The notes beneath the pieces are model-generated. The model searched no databases. It was not told the DNA's origin and saw only the letters and a program-made list of their open reading frames with translations. Below, one piece after another: positions 1 to 6,096 of a stretch of 64,000 nt of DNA. This DNA comes from Sphingopyxis sp. H073. GTDB taxonomy: Bacteria; Pseudomonadota; Alphaproteobacteria; Sphingomonadales; Sphingomonadaceae. A program made the translations under genes and the position numbers. Where the stretch lies: NCBI RefSeq assembly GCF_001468395.1, contig NZ_LNSG01000002.1, positions 434,001-498,000 on the forward strand, given 5' to 3'. Each line of letters opens with the position of its first letter. The first letter of the stretch is position 1.

Positions 1-67
1 CGGCAAAGGCCGGCCCGGATGCGAACAGCGCAGCCGCGGCCGCGAACAGGGTAAGCTTCTTCATCAT
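1..67 (-). CDS. merP: MerP, periplasmic mercury-binding protein (N-terminal signal peptide only)
   Basis: Only the first 22 or so codons are inside the window; the gene continues past the left edge. The visible part starts with two Met codons and reads as a signal peptide: Met-Met-Lys-Lys, a hydrophobic Leu/Ala stretch, then a Gly-Pro-Ala-Phe-Ala cleavage region. MerP is a small periplasmic protein that binds Hg(II) through a GMTC motif and hands it to MerT. That motif lies outside the window, so the call rests on the signal peptide and on position 11 bp downstream of merT. An AAGGAGA ribosome site precedes the start. Confidence 0.72.
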   Translation of the reverse strand, partial: MMKKLTLFAAAAALFASGPAFA

Positions 68-78
68 GGTCTCCTTGT

Positions 79-450
79 TCAAAGGTCGAGGAATAGGGGG
101 GCGAGATAGGGGAAGAGGACGGCGAGTCCGATCAGCGCCGTTGCAAGCCACAAGGCCGTCTTTGCCAAGCGGTTGGAGGAAGGCGTGCCGCACTCGCCCT
201 CGGCGCAGACCACGCGCGGCTGACGATAGATCCGCCAGAACCCGGCGGCCAGGAAGGCGATCGCCACCGCCAGGAAGATGGGCTGATAGGGGGCGAGCGC
301 GGTCAGGTTGCCGATCCATGCGCCACTGACGCCCAGTGTGAAGAGCACTAGCGGGACGATGCAGCAAGAGGCCGCGCCGAGCGCGCCCAGACTTCCTCCA
401 ACAATCGCTATCCACGCACCACGTCTGGAAGCCGTTTTCGGCTGGGTCAT
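79..450 (-). CDS. merT: MerT, mercuric ion transporter of the inner membrane
   Basis: This 123-residue protein has about three membrane helices and carries Hg(II) from periplasmic MerP to cytoplasmic mercuric reductase. The diagnostic residues are visible: the Cys29-Cys30 pair in the first helix and the second pair, Cys82 and Cys87, in the cytoplasmic loop (CAEGEC). Length is close to the usual 116 to 125 residues. A GGAGAA ribosome site lies just upstream of the ATG. It is the first gene of the operon transcribed away from merR; merP follows and a reductase would be expected further left, outside the window. Confidence 0.93.
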   Translation of the reverse strand: MTQPKTASRRGAWIAIVGGSLGALGAASCCIVPLVLFTLGVSGAWIGNLTALAPYQPIFLAVAIAFLAAGFWRIYRQPRVVCAEGECGTPSSNRLAKTALWLATALIGLAVLFPYLAPLFLDL

Positions 451-480
451 TTTCTGTTCTCCGAATCACGTTGTTGACCC

Positions 481-511
481 TAGATAGGATCTGTAGCGGC
501 TACAGGTTCAA
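481..511 (-). promoter_or_regulatory. MerR-type promoter/operator of the merTP operon
   Basis: On the minus strand TTGAAC (506-511) and TATCTA (481-486) are spaced by exactly 19 bp, the over-long spacer that MerR-family regulators correct by untwisting DNA. Within the spacer is the perfect 6+3+6 dyad CTGTAG-cgg-CTACAG (491-505). The arrangement points the regulated promoter at merT while merR reads the other way, so MerR would also act on its own expression. Spacing and dyad are read directly; regulation is inferred from the family. Confidence 0.85.
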
Positions 512-524
512 GAGGTATTTCAGC

Positions 525-980
525 ATGGATCGGAAAAATCTGCAGGACACAGCGCCCCGGCTCCCCATCGGAGCACTGTCGCGGCGCACCGGATGCAACA
601 TCGAGACGATCCGCTATTATGAGAAAATTGGCCTGCTCTCCGCGCCTGCGCGCAGCGACGGCGGTCACCGGCTCTATGGCTATGGTCATCTCATGCGGCT
701 CGGCTTTGTGCGGCGCGCGCGGGAACTGGGCTTCACGCTGGACGAGATCCGCGCGCTGCTTCGGCTGGCCGAGGACCGCGATCGCCCATGCACCGAAGCG
801 CGCGAGGTCGCCGTGGTCCATCTGACCGACATTCGTACCAAGATCGCGGATCTTCAGGCCATGGAGTCGGTGCTTGCCGAAACCGTCGTGCGATGCGCGG
901 ATGGCAAGACCCCGGAATGCCCGCTGCTGGAAACGCTATTCGGTTCGATCGATCCGTCTGCCCGGCCTCCTGCCGGCTAG
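525..980 (+). CDS. merR: MerR, Hg(II)-responsive regulator
   Basis: A 151-residue MerR-family protein: an N-terminal winged helix-turn-helix (IGALSRRTGCNIETIRYYE), a long dimerisation helix and a C-terminal metal loop. The three Cys that bind mercury in MerR dimers are present at about residues 89, 124 and 132. The 35-residue gap between the first two matches classical MerR; the last gap is 8 rather than 9. The ATG at 525 is preferred over an earlier in-frame Met because it follows AGAGGT at 511-516 and gives the standard length; the earlier start would lie inside the operator. Divergent from merT. Confidence 0.9.
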   Translation: MDRKNLQDTAPRLPIGALSRRTGCNIETIRYYEKIGLLSAPARSDGGHRLYGYGHLMRLGFVRRARELGFTLDEIRALLRLAEDRDRPCTEAREVAVVHLTDIRTKIADLQAMESVLAETVVRCADGKTPECPLLETLFGSIDPSARPPAG

Positions 981-1130
981 CCGCCGTCGGCCAGCACAGA
1001 CCAATGTCGGTTTTCGCAAGGACGACGCTTTGGCGAAGCTCAATGTCTGCTTCTTTCATTTTCAGTCCGAAAGCCGACAGGCTGGAAACGGCCAGTCCAC
1101 GCCATGGTGAGCGACCGCGCAAGAATTCCG

Positions 1131-1739
1131 TTAGCCCAGATCGGTCAGAAGAAATGACAGCGCCACAGCCAGCATGATTGCCGCGAACGCGCGTCGCACG
1201 ATCTTGGTGCGCTGCGGATCGGATAGCCATTCATGCGCCGCGCTTCCGGCGATGACTATCGACAGGTGAATCGATGTCGCGATGGCGACGCTGATAACCG
1301 ACAGGATAAGCGCATTGCGGATGCCGAGCGCCTCGCCGTTCAGGAACTGCGGCGCCACAACGAGGAAAAAGATATAAGCCTTCGGGTTGAGCAGATTGAT
1401 CAAGGCGCCGGTCGCAAAGGCGCGGCGAGGCGAGCTGATCGGCCGTGTGGATCGTGATCCATCGCCGGTGCCGCGCCATGCTTCGATAGCAAGCCACAGC
1501 ATCATTGCCGCGCCGGCGAAGCGCAGGATGTTCCAGAGCTGCGGGGCAGCCTGCAGCAATGCCGCCAGCCCCAAGGCTGCCAGAACGCCGTTCGCGAGCA
1601 GGCCCAGCGCGACGCCTGCGACGGCGGATAGGCCGCAACGCCGGCCTTCGGTTGCGGCAAGCCCGGCGAGCCAGGCCATGTTCGGGCCCGGCGTCAACTC
1701 GATCAGCAGCACCGCCAGCGCGAACCCGATAATGTCCAA
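1131..1739 (-). CDS. LysE/RhtB-family amino-acid or metabolite exporter
   Basis: A 202-residue integral membrane protein with about six hydrophobic helices. The N-terminal signature LIELTPGPNMAWLAGLA matches the LysE family (TPGPN). These proteins export amino acids or related small molecules; the substrate cannot be read from sequence. It starts at TTG (1737-1739) after an AAGGAA site and lies 18 bp after the VIT-family gene, so it is probably the last gene of the 3649-to-1131 operon. The roughly 150 bp between its end and merR hold nothing I recognise. Confidence 0.85.
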   Translation of the reverse strand: MDIIGFALAVLLIELTPGPNMAWLAGLAATEGRRCGLSAVAGVALGLLANGVLAALGLAALLQAAPQLWNILRFAGAAMMLWLAIEAWRGTGDGSRSTRPISSPRRAFATGALINLLNPKAYIFFLVVAPQFLNGEALGIRNALILSVISVAIATSIHLSIVIAGSAAHEWLSDPQRTKIVRRAFAAIMLAVALSFLLTDLG

Positions 1740-1757
1740 GCGCCTGTTCCTTCGCGG

Positions 1758-2450
1758 TTAGACGGCGGTTCCGACCAGTCGTCCGATACCTGCCGTCAGC
1801 GCCATGGCGAGCGCCCCCCAGAAGACGACGCGCGCGACAGGCTTCAACGGCCTCGATCCGCCCGCCGTTGCCCCAACCCATCCGAGCAGAGCAAGAAAGA
1901 GGAGCGATGCAACGGCCTCGCCGGGCACAAGCCAGTCGTGTGGGAGCATCGCCGCCGCCAGCACAGGGAGCAGGGCGCCCAGTGTGAAGGTCCCGGCCGA
2001 GGTGAACGCGGCGGTGATCGGCCGCGCCGCTGTCATGTCGGTGATGTGAAGCTCGTCGCGGGCGTGGGTGCTGAGCGCATCGAACGCGGTCATCTGCATG
2101 GCGACGGTTTTCGCGACATCGGCATCGACGCCCCGTGCTCGATAGATGCCGGCAAGTTCGGCAAGCTCCGCATCGGGGTCTGTCGCCAGTTCGAGCCGTT
2201 CGCGTTCGAGGTCCGATCGCTCGGTGTCCGACTGGGAGCTCACCGAAACATATTCTCCGGCGGCCATCGACATCGCGCCCGCGACAAGCCCGGCAATCCC
2301 CGAGACAAGCACCGCGGAGCGCGGGGCCCCCGATGCGGCGACGCCCATGATGAGGCTTGCGGTCGATACGATGCCGTCATTGGCACCGAGCACGGCGGCT
2401 CGCAGCCAGCCAATGCGCGACACGAGATGGCTTTCGCGGTGGCTTCTCAT
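1758..2450 (-). CDS. VIT/CCC1-family Fe/Mn transporter
   Basis: A 230-residue protein with the VIT1/CCC1 signature near the N terminus (VLGANDGIVSTASLIMGVA) followed by GAMSMAAGEYVSVSSQ. A charged cytoplasmic segment rich in Glu/Asp/Arg (about 78-110) and three C-terminal helices follow. VIT proteins move iron or manganese out of the cytoplasm in exchange for protons; bacterial versions are detoxifiers. Its ATG overlaps the stop of the upstream LuxR-type gene (ATGA), implying translational coupling. Metal specificity is not shown by the sequence. Confidence 0.88.
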   Translation of the reverse strand: MRSHRESHLVSRIGWLRAAVLGANDGIVSTASLIMGVAASGAPRSAVLVSGIAGLVAGAMSMAAGEYVSVSSQSDTERSDLERERLELATDPDAELAELAGIYRARGVDADVAKTVAMQMTAFDALSTHARDELHITDMTAARPITAAFTSAGTFTLGALLPVLAAAMLPHDWLVPGEAVASLLFLALLGWVGATAGGSRPLKPVARVVFWGALAMALTAGIGRLVGTAV

Positions 2451-2986
2451 CCATTGTTCCCCTGCGGTTTGGCTTCAGCCGGTTTAATCGCGTCGCCGTC
2501 GACAAGGTCTTCGACCATCAGGGCTATCAGGCCGACTTGCGAATGCACTCCGGCCTTGGCGTAGATGCGCGCGAGTTGCGCCCGGATCGTCCCCGCCGCC
2601 GCGCCGCGGAGGTGCGCAATCTCGGCTGCATCGAAGCCCTTGAGCGCGAAGAGCGCGACATCGGCCTCGGCAGCAGTCAGTTGCCAGTCGAGAAACCGCT
2701 GCCGGACAAGGTCCGACATCGCGCCGCGCGCCGCCGCGACCGCCGTCTCGTCAAGTCGGGCGCGAAGGATCAGCAAGCGCAGCTGGAGAGCGCCGAAGCC
2801 GACCCCGGCGAGAAGCGCAACGGTCGCGCCGGTTTCGACAAGCAGGTGCATGTTCCAGCCATCAGCGGCGATGTCGCCAGCGACATCGGCGATGAAGAAG
2901 ATCGCCGCCACGGACTGGAGGACCACCAGAAAGGTGGTCGCGACCGCCCGGCGTTCCAGCGATCTTCGTCTTTCCTGCATGGCCAC
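2447..2986 (-). CDS. Membrane-anchored LuxR-type helix-turn-helix regulator
   Basis: A 179-residue protein with two N-terminal hydrophobic helices (about 15-37 and 48-68) and a C-terminal LuxR/GerE-type domain (about 100-165: LTAAEADVALFALKGFDAAEIAHLRG... TIRAQLARIYAKAGVHSQ). It has no receiver or ligand-binding domain. The simplest reading is a membrane-tethered transcription factor that senses through its helices or a partner. Start is GTG at 2986 or ATG at 2980. It sits 3 bp after the cytochrome gene and overlaps the VIT gene, so it probably controls this operon or responds to its activity. Confidence 0.8.
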   Translation of the reverse strand: MAMQERRRSLERRAVATTFLVVLQSVAAIFFIADVAGDIAADGWNMHLLVETGATVALLAGVGFGALQLRLLILRARLDETAVAAARGAMSDLVRQRFLDWQLTAAEADVALFALKGFDAAEIAHLRGAAAGTIRAQLARIYAKAGVHSQVGLIALMVEDLVDGDAIKPAEAKPQGNNG

Positions 2987-2989
2987 GGT

Positions 2990-3649
2990 TTACGCGCGGC
3001 CGGGCAACATAGCCAACAGGATTTCCCGGCCGCTGCGGCGCGTCTCGAAGGCCACCCCAGCGACATGCAGTGCGATCAGAATGTAGAGCAGATTGACGGC
3101 CGTCTCGTGGACTTCTTCCCACACGCTGTCCTCGCCGCCTGCGCCTTCGGGCACATCATCGTCGTCATGATCGCCCTGTTCTACAACCAGCTGCGGGCTG
3201 ACATCGCCGGACCGCTCTGCGCGATCGAGAAAAGCCGTCGAAGGAGGCTCCGCCACAGCTATGCCGCTGGCGATGATGACCCCGAGCATGCTCCAGATCG
3301 CATAGACCATCAGCGCGCCGAGCGGATTGTGCGAGCGATGAACCTCCTTTTTGCCGACCCTGATATCGCGCAGGTGGGCAAGAGCCCGGCGGGGGCTCGG
3401 GAGAAAGGCCGAGAAGCGAGCCTCGGCGGGTCCTATCAACCCCCAAAGCAGGCGAAGCGCGAGGATGGCGGCCAGTGCATAGCCGACCCAGATATGCGCG
3501 CCCGAACCTTCCTCGGTGAACAGCGCGTTGGCGATGATCGCGGTCACGATCGACCAGTGGGTCACTTTGACTACGGGGTCCCAGCGTCGGCGCGGGCGAA
3601 CGGGTTTCCCGAAACCTTCATCGGGATTTGGAGGAGGCGAAATCGACAT
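2990..3649 (-). CDS. Cytochrome b561-type membrane protein
   Basis: A 219-residue b-type cytochrome of the bacterial b561 / Ni-Fe-hydrogenase cytochrome b type. Candidate haem ligands lie in the helices: VVKVTHWSIV, GAHIWVGYAL and, near the C terminus, EEVHETAVNLLYILIALHVAG. An acidic Asp-rich loop (GDHDDDDVPEG) sits between the third and fourth helices. The ATG at 3649 is preferred to the one at 3664 because AAGGA lies 7 bases before it. First gene of the operon with the LuxR-type regulator, VIT transporter and LysE exporter. The electron donor and acceptor are unknown. Confidence 0.82.
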   Translation of the reverse strand: MSISPPPNPDEGFGKPVRPRRRWDPVVKVTHWSIVTAIIANALFTEEGSGAHIWVGYALAAILALRLLWGLIGPAEARFSAFLPSPRRALAHLRDIRVGKKEVHRSHNPLGALMVYAIWSMLGVIIASGIAVAEPPSTAFLDRAERSGDVSPQLVVEQGDHDDDDVPEGAGGEDSVWEEVHETAVNLLYILIALHVAGVAFETRRSGREILLAMLPGRA

Positions 3650-3694
3650 GAGGCGTTCCTTCATTGGTTGAAGGTGTTGATCATGATGCGCACG

Positions 3695-3728
3695 CCTAAG
3701 CTATCGGCAAACTGCTTAGGGTCTTAGG
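3695..3728. promoter_or_regulatory. Cluster of CTTAGG motifs between divergent operons
   Basis: Between the b561 operon and the GntA-like gene there are three copies of one hexamer: CCTAAG at 3695-3700, CTTAGG at 3715-3720 and CTTAGG at 3723-3728. The first and third form an inverted repeat (ACGCCTAAG against CTTAGGTGT). The site could bind a regulator of either operon. Nothing else supports it. Confidence 0.35.
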
Positions 3729-3884
3729 TGTAAGCGCCTGCTTATGTCCGCGCATCGGGCCGCCAATGCGGTCAAAGACGATTTCCAGCCCCTCAAGCCG
3801 GCAGCATTTCCTTGGCCTCAAAAGTCCTCTCTGAACCATTTTCGGCGGCAAACGTTCAGCATTTGGACCACTCAGGGAGAGCCA

Positions 3885-4544
3885 ATGTCCAAGCCCGGCG
3901 CCGCCGAATTCCTATCCTATGTTTCTGACCCGAGCTTTCCCTGCGTCGGCGCCAAATCGGCGGTGGCGCGGGGTAATCTGCGGATCATCGAAGCGCGAGA
4001 TATGACGAGCGCATGGAACGATCTGGAGATACACCGCGCCTTGCTCGACTGGGCGCGCGATTTCGGAAGCGCGCGAGAGGGCCTGCGCAGTCTCGTCGTT
4101 CTATTCGATGGGCCTTCTAACTTGTCCGAGCAGGATTTTGAGGCCGCCATGTGGACGCGGCTGCAGTCGTTCGCTGACAAGGATGCCTGGCTCGGTCAGC
4201 CGTACGACGAGGCCGTCAGCTCCGATCCGGAGGATCCGCATTTTTCGTTGAGTTTCGGCGGCGTTGCCTTTTTCGTCGTCGGGCTGCACCCCAACGCTTC
4301 TCGCCCGGCGCGCCGGTTCTCGCGGCCGGCGCTCGTCTTCAATCTCCACGACCAATTTGAACAGCTACGCACAAAAGGAAGCTACGACAGGATGCGCGAC
4401 ATCATCGTCGAACGCGATGTGGCCCTCGCGGGCTTTGCCAATCCGATGCTCGCCCGGCACGGTGAAACCAGCGAGGCGAGGCAGTATAGCGGGCGGCAGG
4501 TCGAGGCCGACTGGACCTGCCCGTTTCGGGATCCGCGCCGTTGA
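3885..4544 (+). CDS. YqcI/YcgG-family (GntA-like) haem-dependent N-oxygenase
   Basis: A 219-residue protein matching the YqcI/YcgG family (FPCVGAKSA near the start, LVVLFDGP, a central WxRLQSFADKD segment, FFVVGLHPNASRPARRF, LVFNLHDQFEQLR). The family includes GntA, the haem enzyme that N-hydroxylates the guanidino group of a guanitoxin precursor, so a guanidine-containing substrate such as arginine is the natural guess. The start at 3885 is chosen over 3744 because AGGGAGA lies just upstream and the conserved region begins there. It overlaps the next gene. No other guanitoxin genes are nearby, so the product is unknown. Confidence 0.78.
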   Translation: MSKPGAAEFLSYVSDPSFPCVGAKSAVARGNLRIIEARDMTSAWNDLEIHRALLDWARDFGSAREGLRSLVVLFDGPSNLSEQDFEAAMWTRLQSFADKDAWLGQPYDEAVSSDPEDPHFSLSFGGVAFFVVGLHPNASRPARRFSRPALVFNLHDQFEQLRTKGSYDRMRDIIVERDVALAGFANPMLARHGETSEARQYSGRQVEADWTCPFRDPRR

Positions 4545-5131
4545 AACCCGGGCAGCTCGAGATCGCTCCGCGAAGCGGCGTCGCCTTTACCATGGCGGCG
4601 GGACAGGCGCTGACGGTCTGGGATCCGGAGGGCGAACAGGTGTCGGACATGGTTGCCTATGCATCCGGCGACACGGGCGAATATCTGTCGAACGGGCGCA
4701 CCTTCGATTATGAGGAGACGATCCGGCTGACGACGGGCCATCGCCTGTGGTCGAACCGTTCGCGGATCATGTTCGAAATCGAGGAAGATCGGGTGGGTAC
4801 GCATGATTTCCTGCTTACACCCTGCAGCGAGGCGACCTTCCGGCACTTCTATCCCGACAAGCCGGTGCATCGCGGCTGTTTGGGGAATCTCGCTGAAGCC
4901 CTCGCTCCTTTTGGGATCAAGCCGGATGCCATTCCGGTGGCCTTCAACATCTTCATGAATGTGCCGATCGATCCCTCGACGGGCAGGGTGTCGGTCCTGG
5001 CGCCGCGCAGCCGGGCAGGCGATTATATCCGCCTTCGCGCATCCATCGATTGCATCGTCGGGCTCACCGCCTGTTCGGCCTATGCTTCGAACGGCGGCAG
5101 TTTCAAACCGATCCACTATGCCGTCGACTGA
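4541..5131 (+). CDS. DUF1989 (urea-carboxylase-associated family) protein
   Basis: A 196-residue protein of the DUF1989 family. Family features are visible: AGQALTVWDPEGEQVSDMVAY near the N terminus, a candidate metal/active-site segment around HDFLLTPCSEATF, the Asn-rich FNIFMNVPID, and SRAGDYIRLRA...CIVGLTACSAY near the C terminus. Relatives include the carboxyguanidine deiminase subunits that accompany guanidine/urea carboxylase. Start is TTG at 4541, whose TTGA overlaps the stop of the GntA-like gene, so the two are translationally coupled. No carboxylase is nearby. With its neighbour it suggests hydroxylation and then deimination or hydrolysis of a guanidino group. Confidence 0.8.
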   Translation: MKPGQLEIAPRSGVAFTMAAGQALTVWDPEGEQVSDMVAYASGDTGEYLSNGRTFDYEETIRLTTGHRLWSNRSRIMFEIEEDRVGTHDFLLTPCSEATFRHFYPDKPVHRGCLGNLAEALAPFGIKPDAIPVAFNIFMNVPIDPSTGRVSVLAPRSRAGDYIRLRASIDCIVGLTACSAYASNGGSFKPIHYAVD

Positions 5132-5987
5132 TCTGGCCGTCTTGCCGACCGACCGGGCGGCATCCTCGGCGATCGGGGACATCGTCTCGGCGCTTTCTCG
5201 CTGGCGGGTCGCCGTCAGTTACGGCTGGCGCCATCGCCGCCTGCTCAATCTCGATGCGCCGATCCGGTTCACCGAACTGGTTCAGATGCGCAAATTATAT
5301 GATCGGTCTCCCGGCCAAACGCTGCTGATGGACAAGGTCGAGTCCAAGCGCCTCGCCGGGGCCGCGCTCGGAACGGAATGGGTGGTTCCGACGCTCTGGT
5401 CGGGGAAGATGTTGCCCGACGAGATTCCCTTTGCGGTTCCTGCCATCCTCAAGGCGCGTCATGGCTGCAATCAAAATGCCGTGCTGTGCGAAGCGCCCTC
5501 CGCGGCGCAATGGCGCCGGCTGCAACGCCGGTCGCAGCGCTGGCAGCGATCGCCATATGGCCTATGGCTCGACGAATGGGCCTATCGCGACGTACCGCGC
5601 GGTCTGATTGCCGAACCGTTGCTCGGCGGAAAATTGCCGCTGCCGATCGATTACAAGATGTACGTTTTCGGGGGTCAGGCGACCCATGTGCAGGTCCATT
5701 TGGATCGCGGTGGCCGACACCGCTGGATTTTGCATGATCGCAATTGGCGGCCTTTGGTCGACAATATCGATCGCCCTCAAGCGCCCTCCTCCTTGTCGGC
5801 CATGCTCTCCGCTGCCGAAACCCTGGCGCGCGGCATGAGCTTTCTTCGCGTCGATTTCTATGAAGTCGAGGGCCATCCCTATTTTGGCGAATTCTGTCTG
5901 TATCCCGGTTCAGGGTTCGACCCTTTCGCTGCAGACTGGATCGACCTCGAACTGGGCGCCTTATGGCTAGATGCGATGGCAAGTTGA
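5118..5987 (+). CDS. TupA-like ATP-grasp enzyme
   Basis: A 289-residue protein resembling TupA-type ATP-grasp ligases. Visible features include LYDRSPGQTLLMDKVESKRLA at the N terminus, ILKARHGCNQN (ATP-binding Lys and Asn region), IAEPLLGG, DYKMYVFGGQ in the centre and FLRVDFYEVEGHPYFGEFCLYPGSGFDPF near the end (Mg-binding acidic residues). ATP-grasp enzymes activate a carboxylate with ATP and join it to an amine or other nucleophile; TupA itself makes teichuronopeptide. The ATG at 5118 overlaps the DUF1989 stop by 14 bp, so all three genes form one unit. Here it would conjugate or activate the modified amino acid; this is inference. Confidence 0.72.
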   Translation: MPSTDLAVLPTDRAASSAIGDIVSALSRWRVAVSYGWRHRRLLNLDAPIRFTELVQMRKLYDRSPGQTLLMDKVESKRLAGAALGTEWVVPTLWSGKMLPDEIPFAVPAILKARHGCNQNAVLCEAPSAAQWRRLQRRSQRWQRSPYGLWLDEWAYRDVPRGLIAEPLLGGKLPLPIDYKMYVFGGQATHVQVHLDRGGRHRWILHDRNWRPLVDNIDRPQAPSSLSAMLSAAETLARGMSFLRVDFYEVEGHPYFGEFCLYPGSGFDPFAADWIDLELGALWLDAMAS

Positions 5988-6096
5988 TACTCGATCATCA
6001 GCATTCGAGGCGATTGCGCGCATAGCTGGAATATTCCCTTGCCCGCCGCGTGCCGCGCGAGTTTTCAATCGGCACGCGAATAGCGGGGATCACGCG

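Noticed and set aside
3744..3884. Longer start for the GntA-like protein
   Set aside because: The extra 47 residues precede any family similarity and the ribosome site lies at 3874.
3885..5987. Guanitoxin biosynthesis cluster
   Set aside because: Only a GntA-like gene is present; no other guanitoxin enzymes are nearby.
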